Source of the DNA: Macrococcus epidermidis
GTDB taxonomy: Bacteria; Bacillota; Bacilli; Staphylococcales; Staphylococcaceae
NCBI RefSeq assembly: GCF_003259695.1
Contig: NZ_PZJH01000001.1
Coordinates: 806,001 to 870,000, forward strand
Direction of reading: 5' to 3'
Length of the DNA stretch: 64,000 bases
Shown here one piece after another: positions 15,723 through 22,954 of this stretch (position 1 is its first letter; every line of letters starts with the position of its first letter). A program made the translations under genes and the position numbers. The notes beneath the pieces were generated by a model, which saw nothing but the letters and a program-made list of their open reading frames with translations, made no database searches and was not told the origin of the DNA.

Positions 15723-16820
15723 ATGGAAGGTTTATTACTTAGTGGCATATTATTTTTAACCGGCTTATTGTTCTTATTGAATGGTCGTTTCGTTCGTCGT
15801 AATATAATATTTAGTGTCTTTGTGCCTGAGAGTGAAACAGATAATGGTGCAATTGAGACGGTAAAGGCACAATACAGAAAGCAAATTTTAATGTTAGCCA
15901 TTGCTGTAGCACTATTATTTATAGTAATTTATTTATTTGCCAGTCATTCTGCAGCTTTATTAAGCTTTGTTGTATTGCTTCACGTTCTTATTATCGGTGC
16001 AATTATTATCTATAAAAGTGCTCATGATCATTTGAAAGCCGTAAAGTTAAACGAAGAGTGGATGAAAGATATTAAAGTAGTGAAAGCGACAGACACACGT
16101 TTAATGACAGAAAGTACATCACTTCCGAATGTTCTATTTATAATGCAGTTAATCGCATTTATTGTTGCATTTATATTTGTTGCATTAAATTATGATAAGA
16201 TACCTGAAACGATCGCTACACATTGGAATTTTAAGGGTGTAGCTGATGATTTCAGTCAAAAGAATTTCTTTAGCGTGTTTTCACCAGGATTACTTGGATT
16301 AGCCATATTATTATCACTTTGGGCAAGTTCAAAGGGGACAAGCTTTTTCAATACAACTGTAAATCCTGCTGTAAAAGATGCTTCTATCAATTTTATAAAA
16401 AATTCTAAGCTGATTAACAGTATGATGATTCACCTTATTTCATTTACGATGACCTTATTATTTATATTAATCTTTATTCGACCTGCAGTGTATAATGATA
16501 ATTATTTGCCGAATGGTATCATGATGATGCTGATTGGAATGCTGCTTTTAATTACAGTGGCGTGTATCTATTTACAAATTTCGGAAAGCAAGAAGTATCG
16601 TCAAGCCATAGCCACTTCAGATAAAGCGCCATATTACAATGAGAATCATTATATTTTCGGACTATTCTACTATAATCCTAATGATCTGAATGTCTGGGTA
16701 CCTAAGCTTTCAGAAATGGGGATGACATTAAATATGGCAAGACCGATGTCTTGGTTTATAGCGTTTATTTTACTTGGATTACCGATTGCTATACTAATTG
16801 TAATTACAATTTTCTCATAA
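15723..16820 (+). CDS. DUF1648 / DUF5808 integral membrane protein
   Basis: This 365-residue protein has about nine hydrophobic segments. Residues 150-190 carry the DUF1648 signature (YDKIPETIATHWNFKGVADDFSQK), and the region near 303-335 (FGLFYYNPNDLNVWVPK, then MTLNMARP) matches DUF5808. Proteins of this kind (YhdP/SdpI-like neighbourhood) sit behind YtrA/GntR regulators in Firmicutes. SdpI uses a related fold for immunity to a toxic peptide, but here the function is unknown. Translation is probably coupled to the regulator. Confidence 0.82.
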   Translation: MEGLLLSGILFLTGLLFLLNGRFVRRNIIFSVFVPESETDNGAIETVKAQYRKQILMLAIAVALLFIVIYLFASHSAALLSFVVLLHVLIIGAIIIYKSAHDHLKAVKLNEEWMKDIKVVKATDTRLMTESTSLPNVLFIMQLIAFIVAFIFVALNYDKIPETIATHWNFKGVADDFSQKNFFSVFSPGLLGLAILLSLWASSKGTSFFNTTVNPAVKDASINFIKNSKLINSMMIHLISFTMTLLFILIFIRPAVYNDNYLPNGIMMMLIGMLLLITVACIYLQISESKKYRQAIATSDKAPYYNENHYIFGLFYYNPNDLNVWVPKLSEMGMTLNMARPMSWFIAFILLGLPIAILIVITIFS

Positions 16821-16829
16821 TGTTTTAAT

Positions 16830-16888
16830 ATGAAGTTAACTTCATTTTTACGGATATTTTAGTAGATTTGAAGCTAACTTCATTTTTT
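16830..16888. repeat. Two tandem TGAAGYTAACTTCA palindromes
   Basis: A perfect 16-bp palindrome (ATGAAGTTAACTTCAT, 16830-16845) recurs with one change at 16869-16882 (TGAAGCTAACTTCA), the second followed by six T. They sit between the DUF1648 gene and a GNAT gene. They could be terminator hairpins or a pair of operator sites for the acetyltransferase operon. Confidence 0.45.
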
Positions 16889-16946
16889 ATTTATTCTGTT
16901 TTCTATTATTATAAAGATAACAATCAAATCATTAGGAGAGAGGCTT

Positions 16947-17477
16947 ATGATTTCATATGAACAATTACAATACAAAGACGTTAATCAATTAAAAGACTAC
17001 TTTAAACATGTTATTTCACATACATTTTTAAACAATGGCGTTGATGATGATGAAGACCTTATTAACGAAATTAATAAAAAGATGACCTATATCAATCGTT
17101 ATTTTAATGGTTCAGATGATATGTTTATCGTCGCTAAGGATGGCGATGTTGTTGTTGGAATCATTGGGTTCTATACACCTAATCAAATGATCACGGAGCT
17201 TGTCGGAGATAAAGTTGATGGATTAAAAGAGATGGGGACATTATACATACACCCTGATTATCAGAGTAGAGGAATAGGTAGTCAGCTTATCACGCTTTTA
17301 ACACAGTTTATTAAAGAGCAGGGTGTCGATTCGTACTGTTTTGACTGTGGTTATAAGAAATCAATGGCCACATGGACGCGTAAATTTGGTCAACCTACGT
17401 ATTTCTTTAAAGATTACTGGGATGTAGGAGATCATTATGCTGTTTGGATTGTGGATATCAAGGAGGCGTCTGTATGA
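16947..17477 (+). CDS. GNAT-family N-acetyltransferase
   Basis: This 176-residue protein follows AGGAGAG. The acetyl-CoA site is at about 96-118 (GTLYIHPDYQSRGIGSQLI), and the rest is helical with an unusual C-terminal half containing Cys 130 and 133 (YCFDCGYKKS). The acceptor is unknown. Its TGA overlaps the ATG of the next acetyltransferase (ATGA), so the two are translationally coupled. Confidence 0.85.
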   Translation: MISYEQLQYKDVNQLKDYFKHVISHTFLNNGVDDDEDLINEINKKMTYINRYFNGSDDMFIVAKDGDVVVGIIGFYTPNQMITELVGDKVDGLKEMGTLYIHPDYQSRGIGSQLITLLTQFIKEQGVDSYCFDCGYKKSMATWTRKFGQPTYFFKDYWDVGDHYAVWIVDIKEASV

Positions 17478-17923
17478 TTCAACCTTTGACGTTAGAAAAG
17501 TTAGATACCGTCACCAACCTTGCTTTAAGACTATGGCCGGACAATATATATGAAGATTTAATAGATGAATTTAAGTCTTTAATCCATCATGATAATCAAC
17601 GTGTATTTCTGTATCATGACAATCATCTGGATGTAGGTTTTGCGCATGTCAGTTTGCGTGTTGATTATGTTGAAGGGACAGATTCAAGTCCGGTAGGTTT
17701 TCTTGAAGGTATTTATGTCTCTCCTGATTATAGAAATCAAGGTATCGCAAGAGAACTTATTGAAGCATGTGAGCATTTTGCCAAAGATAAGGGCTGTACT
17801 GAATTTGCGAGCGATTGTGAGTTAACAAATATAGATAGTATTTTAATGCACGAAAAATTAGGGTTTGAAGAAACTAATAGAATCGTGTGTTTTAAAAAGA
17901 AAATAGAAAGATTTAAATGTTAA
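17474..17923 (+). CDS. AAC(6')-I-like N-acetyltransferase
   Basis: The ATG at 17474 overlaps the previous stop and follows AAGGAGG; 149 residues. It resembles chromosomal AAC(6')-I enzymes over its whole length: GFLEGIYVSPDYRNQGIARELIEACEHFA is the acetyl-CoA motif and CTEFASDCELTNIDSILMHEKLGFEETNRIVCFKK matches their C-terminal half. AAC(6')-I enzymes acetylate the 6'-amino group of aminoglycosides; many chromosomal homologues are weakly expressed or act on other amines. Family assignment is firm; activity on drugs is inference. Confidence 0.85.
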   Translation: MIQPLTLEKLDTVTNLALRLWPDNIYEDLIDEFKSLIHHDNQRVFLYHDNHLDVGFAHVSLRVDYVEGTDSSPVGFLEGIYVSPDYRNQGIARELIEACEHFAKDKGCTEFASDCELTNIDSILMHEKLGFEETNRIVCFKKKIERFKC

Positions 17924-17935
17924 TCACATTTATTC

Positions 17936-17977
17936 CGGCAAATATAGAGTTGTATTCCATATTTGCCGAACTTTTTT
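17936..17977 (+). terminator. Terminator, first copy of a duplicated hairpin
   Basis: CGGCAAATAT and ATATTTGCCG (10 bp) flank a 13-base loop and are followed by AAC and six T. It ends the acetyltransferase pair. The loop and right arm (TTGTATTCCATATTTGCCG) recur at 18013-18031. Confidence 0.7.
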
Positions 17978-17998
17978 GATTGATTTTTATGTTTTTTT

Positions 17999-18031
17999 CG
18001 GCTAATATGGATTTGTATTCCATATTTGCCG
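17999..18031 (+). promoter_or_regulatory. Duplicated hairpin abutting ATPase Shine-Dalgarno
   Basis: CGGCTAATATGGA pairs with TCCATATTTGCCG with one mismatch. Its right arm is identical for 19 bases to the preceding terminator hairpin and runs straight into GGAGGTGG, the ribosome site of the gene at 18043. The base of the stem touches the Shine-Dalgarno, so folding may limit translation. Confidence 0.5.
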
Positions 18032-18042
18032 GAGGTGGCTTA

Positions 18043-19260
18043 ATGTATATCCATAGAACAATTGAAGATACATTGCTAAAAGTTCAACAAAATTTTAAAG
18101 TTGCTTTAATTACTGGACCACGACAGGTCGGTAAATCTACTGTATTGAAGCATTTATTTGGTGATGATTACGAATATGTCACTTTAGATGATTTATTCGA
18201 ATTGAATCTTGCGAAAGAAGATCCAAAGCTTTTTTTTATGAATCATCCTGGGAAATTAATCATTGATGAAGTGCAATATGCACCTGAATTATTTATAGAA
18301 ATTAAAAGACTCGTTGATCAAAACGATGATTATGGACAATATATTTTAACAGGTTCTCAAGGATTTAGTTTAATGCGTAATATTTCTGAGTCCTTAGCAG
18401 GTCGCGTTGGTATTATTGAAATGAATGGTCTGTCTACACGTGAAATTGTTGGTGATGATATGTTATCACCATTTATTCCAAATAAAGATTTTATTGCTGC
18501 AAAAAGAAAATATGTTGAATTAAGTGAGATGTGGCGTATCATTCAGCGGGGAAGTTTACCTGAACTGTATAAGAACGAAAATCTCGATTGGGACATGTAT
18601 TATGCTTCTTATGTAAAAACATATATTGAACGAGATGTCCGTGATTTGCTTAATGTTAAAGATTTAAATCTATTTTCTCAATTTTTAACGGCATTAGCTG
18701 CACGTACTGCTCAAATGTTGAATTACAACACGATTGCAAATGAAATTGGTGTTGATATTAAGACAATCAAAAGTTGGATTAGTGTACTTGAAACATCAGG
18801 TATTATATATCTTTTACAACCTTTTTCTAATAATAGATTGACCCGTGTTATTAAAACACCGATGTTATATTTTAAAGATACAGGGCTTGTTTGTTATCTA
18901 CTGAAATGGAAAACACCAGAAACACTAATGAATGGTGCAATGAGTGGAGAAATTCTTGAGACATTCGTGATTTCTGAGATCATTAAGTCTTTTAATAATG
19001 CAGGTATAACTAATGTACCTATAATGTTCTATCGTGATAGAGATATGAAAGAGATTGATGTCATTATTGAAGAAGATGGTGTTTTGTATCCAGTTGAAAT
19101 AAAAAAAACATCGATGCCAACATTAAAAATGGCCAAAAATATGGCTGTTTTAGAGAAAGCTGAAGGCTTTTCAATTGGTAATCAAATGATTTTAAGCTTT
19201 GTTCAACAAAAAAGTTATTTAGCTTATGATACGATTACTTATCCTATTTGCGCCATTTAA
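18043..19260 (+). CDS. AAA_14 / DUF4143 ATPase
   Basis: The ATG at 18043 follows GGAGGTGG, giving 405 residues. The N-terminal AAA domain has Walker A GPRQVGKST (about 25-33) and Walker B KLIIDEVQYAPEL (about 72-84); LTGSQGF follows as sensor 1. The C-terminal half is DUF4143 (IERDVRDLLN, then ETFVISEIIKSF and FYRDRDMKEIDVIIEEDG...PVEIKKT), which ends in a restriction-endonuclease-like D-x(n)-ExK core. The family is common and variably present. Its biological role is not established. Confidence 0.9.
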   Translation: MYIHRTIEDTLLKVQQNFKVALITGPRQVGKSTVLKHLFGDDYEYVTLDDLFELNLAKEDPKLFFMNHPGKLIIDEVQYAPELFIEIKRLVDQNDDYGQYILTGSQGFSLMRNISESLAGRVGIIEMNGLSTREIVGDDMLSPFIPNKDFIAAKRKYVELSEMWRIIQRGSLPELYKNENLDWDMYYASYVKTYIERDVRDLLNVKDLNLFSQFLTALAARTAQMLNYNTIANEIGVDIKTIKSWISVLETSGIIYLLQPFSNNRLTRVIKTPMLYFKDTGLVCYLLKWKTPETLMNGAMSGEILETFVISEIIKSFNNAGITNVPIMFYRDRDMKEIDVIIEEDGVLYPVEIKKTSMPTLKMAKNMAVLEKAEGFSIGNQMILSFVQQKSYLAYDTITYPICAI

Positions 19261-19269
19261 CCCTGTCCA

Positions 19270-19296
19270 AAGTAGTCTATAAAGGCTACTTTTTTA
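19270..19296 (+). terminator. Rho-independent terminator of ATPase gene
   Basis: AAGTAGTC and GGCTACTT pair (one G-U) across a TATAAA-type loop, followed by T5. It lies 10 bases after the DUF4143 ATPase stop. Confidence 0.65.
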
Positions 19297-19309
19297 TTTA
19301 TACAAAACA

Positions 19310-19351
19310 AGAACATACGTTCTATTTTTATTGAAATAGAACGTATGTTCT
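19310..19351 (+). promoter_or_regulatory. Twin LexA (SOS) boxes in an 18-bp inverted repeat
   Basis: AGAACATACGTTCT (19310-19323) and AGAACGTATGTTCT (19338-19351) each match the Gram-positive LexA operator GAAC-N4-GTTC. The wider arms 19310-19327 and 19334-19351 are exactly complementary over 18 bases. TATGAT just downstream can be the -10. SOS control of the polymerase gene at 19396 is strongly implied. Confidence 0.8.
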
Positions 19352-19395
19352 GGTATGATAAATATATCATCAAAGATTATAAGAGGGTGCTTAAT

Positions 19396-20658
19396 ATGTA
19401 TGATTACAGTCTGTGCGAGAAAAGGAATGTACTCTGTATTGACCAGAAGAGTTTCTTTGCGAGTGTTTCTTGCATCATGAAAGGACTTGATCCTATGACA
19501 ACAAAGCTCGCTGTTGTCGCTGATACGAAACGACAGGGGTCTGTTGTGCTTGCTGCTACACCACCTCTAAAAGCAATGGGGATAAAGACCGGTTCACGTT
19601 TATTTGAAATACCTCATCGTTCTGATATCTATATTATCAATCCATCGATGAACACTTACCTGAAAGTTGCCAGTCAAATTGCTGAGATTTCACTGCAGTA
19701 TGTTGCACCGGAGGATTACCATCAATATAGTATCGATGAATTTTTTATGGATGTTACAAAGAGTTATAAACTATACGCAGAAAGTCCGTATGCGCTTGCC
19801 TTAAAGATTAAACAGGAGATTTATGATAAGACGCAAATTCAATGTGCCGTGGGAATAGGGGATAATGTCTTACTCAGCAAGATTGCACTGGATATGGAGG
19901 CAAAGAAACAACCGGATGGTATTGCTGAGTGGCATTACGAAGATGTACCGGCAAAGATGTGGTCGATTGAGCCGTTAAGTAAGTTCTGGGGAATTAATCG
20001 TCGTACCGAGAAGAAACTCAATCAAAAGGGAATATTTACGATTGGGCAGCTTGCTAATTATCCGCATCATTATTTAAAGCGCGATTTCGGTATTATCGGA
20101 GTGGATCTGCATTTACATGCGAATGGAATCGATTCAAGTTTAATTCGAGAGAAACATCATATTTATAAACCCTCTATTAATAAAAGTCAGATTTTAATGC
20201 GTGATTACCGTTTCGATGAACTACGTGCTGTCGTGTTAGAACATGTTGAAGAAGTAACATTCAGACTACGTGCCGACAATATGATTGCACGTACGATTTC
20301 TTTTACTATTGGTTATAGTGATGAAGGGAAAGTGAATAAAAGTTATACATTATCTGAAGGTACGAATTTAACCACTGATATCTTTCAGGTTGTATGGGGA
20401 TTTATGATGCAGTTATGTGATAAGAAGCGTATGTATCGTACAGTAAATATTTCACTTACGAACTTTATTCGTGAGGAAGATCGTCAGTTATCGCTCTTTG
20501 TCGATGAGTTTGAACGTGAGAAACAAGAGAGACTGGAAAAGACTGTAGATCAGCTAAAGATACGTTTTGGGAAGAATAGCGTCTTGCGTGCAGTTTCGTA
20601 TACAGAGCAAGGCACGGCGATGAAGCGCAATGGTCTTATCGCTGGTCATAAGGCATAA
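19396..20658 (+). CDS. SOS-type Y-family DNA polymerase (UmuC/UvrX-like)
   Basis: The ATG at 19396 follows AGAGGGTG; 420 residues. Y-family motifs are visible: LCIDQKSFFASVSC (first catalytic Asp, steric region), SIDEFFMDVT (second catalytic pair DE), and VGIGDNVLLSKIALDMEAKK; finger and HhH regions follow (LSKFWGINRRTEKKLNQKGI). The QLSLF segment near 390 is a beta-clamp binding motif. It is the Gram-positive UmuC/UvrX/YqjW branch that bypasses DNA lesions. Twin LexA boxes lie upstream. An integrative element has inserted at its 3' end, whose last codons (AGHKA-stop) are the left repeat. Confidence 0.93.
   Translation: MYDYSLCEKRNVLCIDQKSFFASVSCIMKGLDPMTTKLAVVADTKRQGSVVLAATPPLKAMGIKTGSRLFEIPHRSDIYIINPSMNTYLKVASQIAEISLQYVAPEDYHQYSIDEFFMDVTKSYKLYAESPYALALKIKQEIYDKTQIQCAVGIGDNVLLSKIALDMEAKKQPDGIAEWHYEDVPAKMWSIEPLSKFWGINRRTEKKLNQKGIFTIGQLANYPHHYLKRDFGIIGVDLHLHANGIDSSLIREKHHIYKPSINKSQILMRDYRFDELRAVVLEHVEEVTFRLRADNMIARTISFTIGYSDEGKVNKSYTLSEGTNLTTDIFQVVWGFMMQLCDKKRMYRTVNISLTNFIREEDRQLSLFVDEFEREKQERLEKTVDQLKIRFGKNSVLRAVSYTEQGTAMKRNGLIAGHKA
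20641..20657 (+). repeat. attL-like direct repeat
   Basis: GCTGGTCATAAGGCATA is the last 17 bases of the polymerase coding sequence before its final base and recurs exactly at 22347-22363. Between the copies lie an integrase fragment and a cargo gene, so these are the likely att cores of an integrated element. Confidence 0.8.
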
Positions 20659-20668
20659 GTACAATAAT

Positions 20669-20702
20669 AACCCCTAGAGCTACAAGGCTTTAGGGGGTTA
20701 CT
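20669..20702 (+). terminator. Terminator of polymerase gene
   Basis: AACCCCTAGAGC and a GGCTTTAGGGGGTT arm pair with small mismatches 12 bases after the polymerase stop, inside the left end of the integrated element. No long T run follows. Confidence 0.5.
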
Positions 20703-20720
20703 TGTGTTGAAATCTTAAAA

Positions 20721-20732
20721 AATTCGGCAAAC
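20721..20732. repeat. Arm-type integrase site motif, left
   Basis: AATTCGGCAAAC is repeated exactly at 22221-22232 near the right end, with two more TTCGGCAA copies at 22212 and 22244. Repeats clustered inside both ends of the element suit integrase arm-binding sites. Confidence 0.5.
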
Positions 20733-20751
20733 TGTGCTAAAAACTGAAAAA

Positions 20752-21030
20752 TTAAGCTAAAATGTTCTCTAATAAATCTCTCGTTTTATCCTGCATATTT
20801 TGAGTAATGTGAGTATAAATTACTGTGGTTGTTGCTGGGTCATGGTGACCTACACGCTCCATAATTGCTTTAAGAGGTACATTCTCTTGAGCTAATAGTG
20901 ATATGTGAGTGTGTCTCAAAGCGTGTGAGGTTATCTTCTTAGTTATCTTATCCGCTTCAGGCAGTTCAGGCTGAGCGTTATGAAGCTTTATGAAGATAGA
21001 AAAAATAGAGCTGAAAAGGCTAAAAGCCAA
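20752..21030 (-). pseudogene. int: Tyrosine integrase, C-terminal remnant
   Basis: The last 65-70 residues are the C-terminal catalytic part of a phage/ICE integrase: SHALRHTHISLLAQENVPLKAIMERVGHHDPATTTVIYTHI gives the HxxR box, the downstream His and the nucleophilic Tyr. The first 18-20 residues of the frame do not look like integrase. About 300 residues, including the arm-binding and first catalytic Arg parts, are missing. It ends 94 bases from the left repeat, the normal position of an int gene beside its att site. Confidence 0.85.
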
Positions 21031-21039
21031 AGATTAGAA

Positions 21040-21068
21040 TTGTGTATGTAAGACATTTTTATTATAAT
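21040..21068 (+). promoter_or_regulatory. Strong SigA-type promoter inside the element
   Basis: TTGTGT (21040-21045), a 17-base spacer and TATAAT (21063-21068). Transcription would begin near 21075, run about 90 bases to the hairpin at 21164 and, if not stopped, into the gene at 21248. Confidence 0.65.
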
Positions 21069-21074
21069 ATAGTT

Positions 21075-21195
21075 AGAAATCAAAATAAAAATTTATTAAA
21101 ATAATACTTGGTATTGTTTTCTGTTCTATCGTCCTTAAGGTAATTGCCGTATTTTATCTCATTACACTCACATTTAATAGTGTGGGTGTTTTTTT
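21075..21195 (+). ncRNA. Predicted small RNA or attenuated leader
   Basis: Between the promoter at 21040-21068 and the terminator at 21164-21195 there is no credible coding frame with a ribosome site, yet the unit has complete start and stop signals of about 120 bases. It could be a small RNA carried by the element or a leader whose terminator limits expression of the membrane gene. The stretch includes CCTTAAGG, a possible short hairpin. Confidence 0.4.
21164..21195 (+). terminator. Rho-independent terminator with T7
   Basis: ACACTCACAT pairs with GTGTGGGTGT using G-U pairs around TTAATA and is followed by seven T. It precedes rather than follows a gene, 53 bases before the start at 21248. 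Confidence 0.65.
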
Positions 21196-21247
21196 GTTGT
21201 CTAAAAATGTATAATTTATTTAACTAATAGGAGAGTAGGCGAGTACG

Positions 21248-22204
21248 GTGAGTAGTGAAAATGGCCAAAACCAAGAAGGAAATAAAACAATAAATAAAAA
21301 TGAAATTACAGTCACGTTTAATAAAAAGCATTTAGGGTGGGTTATATTTTTCATAGCTTTATCCCCTTTGGCAGTAGCTTTAGGTATAACCTGGCCGAAG
21401 GAGTTATTCGGTCATACTTCAGCTGACGCTAATAGCTGGCTTCAGTTTTGGGGTAGTATGCTTGGAGGCTTTATAGGTACTATAGCTGTTATTTATGTAG
21501 CACATTTACAAAATACTAAGCAGGAACAAATTATGAGAGAAACTTTTGAAGAACAGAGAAAATTAAATGAAGAACAACAAGAAGAACAAAGAAAGTTAAA
21601 TAAAGAACAGCAAGAAGAACAAAGAAAGTTAAATAAAGAACAGCAAGAAGAACAAAGAAAATTAAATCAAAAATCATTAGACACACAGATAGCTCTTAAA
21701 TTTGATACAAAGAAAGTAGAACTAACAAAGTTTAAATTTGATACTTATCAATCATTATCAGACTTAATAAATGAATATGGAAATATATACAATAATTATT
21801 CTAATATGTGTAGTGATATACTAGATTACCTTTCTCAATACGATACACAAAAATACAATATAAATATTAATCAACTCAAAGAATATAAAAATAGATGTAT
21901 TTCAGAGAGAAATAGAATGAGTTTTTCGTATAATAGATTGAATATATTAGTTAAAGTTGCGTTTAGTGAAGAAGAAATACAAATTGAAGAACCGTATGGT
22001 AATATTATCAATCTCCTAGATACAATCATTGTAACAGAAACAATAGATAAAAAAGCAGTAAATGAGGAAGAAGTAAAATTAATTGTCAACAATGAGACAA
22101 CATATAAAGATTTAAAAAATTGCAATTTAATAATAGGAGGTTTCCTGTCTCTTTATATTGAATATTACTTTAACGATGTACAACTAAAAGAAAAAGAACA
22201 ATGA
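21248..22204 (+). CDS. Membrane-anchored coiled-coil protein, element cargo
   Basis: GTG start at 21248, 11 bases after AGGAGAG; 318 residues. Two membrane helices (about 29-51 and 65-88) are followed by a long charged coiled coil containing an 11-residue unit EEQRKLNKEQQ repeated three and a half times (residues 101-140), coded by 33-bp DNA repeats at 21548-21668. The C-terminal 170 residues are helical and cytoplasmic by prediction. It is the only intact gene between the att repeats. I do not recognise a family. Single cargo genes of this kind in integrase-bounded insertions are often phage-defence or exclusion factors, but that is inference. Confidence 0.6.
   Translation: MSSENGQNQEGNKTINKNEITVTFNKKHLGWVIFFIALSPLAVALGITWPKELFGHTSADANSWLQFWGSMLGGFIGTIAVIYVAHLQNTKQEQIMRETFEEQRKLNEEQQEEQRKLNKEQQEEQRKLNKEQQEEQRKLNQKSLDTQIALKFDTKKVELTKFKFDTYQSLSDLINEYGNIYNNYSNMCSDILDYLSQYDTQKYNININQLKEYKNRCISERNRMSFSYNRLNILVKVAFSEEEIQIEEPYGNIINLLDTIIVTETIDKKAVNEEEVKLIVNNETTYKDLKNCNLIIGGFLSLYIEYYFNDVQLKEKEQ
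21548..21668 (+). repeat. 33-bp coding tandem repeat
   Basis: Three full copies (21548-21580, 21581-21613, 21614-21646) and a partial fourth (from 21647) encode EEQRKLNxEQQ units of a coiled coil. Copies 2 and 3 are identical, a sign of recent slippage or recombination, so copy number may vary between strains. Confidence 0.85.
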
Positions 22205-22346
22205 TGTAATATTCGGCAAAAATTCGGCAAACAGTTGCAACTTTCGGCAACTCGTCGAAAATGATTTTTCACATGTGAACGCTGAAAGCCTTGATATTAT
22301 TGAGTTTGACACTTCGAGAAAATTATCGAAAATAGACAGTCTGAAA

Positions 22347-22363
22347 GCTGGTCATAAGGCATA
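22347..22363 (+). repeat. attR-like direct repeat
   Basis: Exact second copy of GCTGGTCATAAGGCATA. As in the left copy it is read GHKA then a stop codon, so the element carried a sequence able to restore the 3' end of the target gene. Confidence 0.8.
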
Positions 22364-22490
22364 GTCAGATATCATAAATATAAACAAAAGATATAATCAA
22401 TCGTAAAACCAACCTGTATTTCTAGAATTATTCATCTATCAAACGTATAATAGACATAAACTGTTAATAAATCAATATGAGGTGAATACA

Positions 22491-22790
22491 ATGAAAGAAG
22501 ATGTAATCCGTTATGAGAAAGTCTTAAATGAAACAAGTGAAATTGTAGAAAAGATGAATGCGTTATTAAATCAATTGGAAGCAAATAGCACAGATTATAA
22601 TGCCTTAAAAGACTATTATGGTAGTGAAGAGTATATGCGTGATGTAGATCTATCAAATGAATCTAATACGTTTCAGGATATCCCAACTGGTGTATTATCA
22701 GAAGACGGCGTATATAACTTAATTGCTGAACAATATGCTTTAAATATAAGAATGCTGGAAATTGCGACACAGCAATTGAAGACGCATTAA
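22491..22790 (+). CDS. DUF4298 family protein
   Basis: The ATG at 22491 follows GAGGTGA; 99 residues, acidic, helical, no membrane segment. It resembles DUF4298, with an N-terminal helix pair (YEKVLNETSEIVEKMNALLNQLEAN), the DYNALKDYYGSEEYMRD motif and LSEDGVYNL. The function is unknown. It stands just outside the right att repeat, so it would have followed the polymerase gene directly before the element arrived. Confidence 0.75.
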   Translation: MKEDVIRYEKVLNETSEIVEKMNALLNQLEANSTDYNALKDYYGSEEYMRDVDLSNESNTFQDIPTGVLSEDGVYNLIAEQYALNIRMLEIATQQLKTH

Positions 22791-22870
22791 TATAAATCTA
22801 TTTTATTTGTTTTGTAGCAACCAAATACAAATATGGTATAATTACATCAATCTAAGAGGACGAGGTAAAA

Positions 22871-22954
22871 GGTCATGGTAATTCTATAAATCCAAATGAT
22901 GATATTGAATACAATATGATAATTTGTGATGACAGGATTACTATGTCCTTTTTT
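22871..22954 (+). terminator. Attenuator terminator upstream of Vga-like ABC-F gene
   Basis: GGTCATGGTAATTCT (22871-22885) pairs with AGGATTACTATGTCC (22934-22948) over 15 positions with one mismatch and two G-U pairs, followed at once by six T (22949-22954). It lies in the leader, 50 bases before the gene it would silence. Its left arm contains the MVIL leader ORF. Confidence 0.65.
22875..22889 (+). CDS. Four-codon leader ORF (MVIL)
   Basis: ATG GTA ATT CTA TAA begins nine bases after GAGG. All of its codons lie within the ascending arm of a terminator hairpin (22871-22885), so a ribosome held on it must keep that hairpin open. Very short hydrophobic leaders of this sort are known upstream of antibiotic-inducible ribosome-protection and methylase genes. 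Translation is not shown. Confidence 0.5.
   Translation: MVIL

Larger units (their letters stand above)
20641..22363. mobile_element. Remnant of an integrative element in the polymerase 3' end
   Basis: A 1.7-kb segment is bounded by exact 17-bp repeats. It contains, in order, a terminator, an arm-type motif AATTCGGCAAAC (20721-20732), the C-terminal part of a tyrosine integrase on the minus strand, a promoter and terminator, a membrane coiled-coil gene, and at the right end three TTCGGCAA motifs (22211-22251, one an exact copy of the 12-base left motif). The right repeat keeps the same reading frame (AGHKA-stop). With most of the integrase lost, it is probably immobile. Confidence 0.75.

Noticed and set aside
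21548-21668. Regular 33-bp repeats suggesting a CRISPR array
   Set aside because: The repeats are directly adjacent without spacers and encode an in-frame 11-residue coiled-coil unit.
22257-22364. Open frame ending SLKAGHKA-stop upstream of the right att repeat, as a gene
   Set aside because: It has no ATG and no ribosome site. It is better read as element sequence that restores the target gene's last codons.
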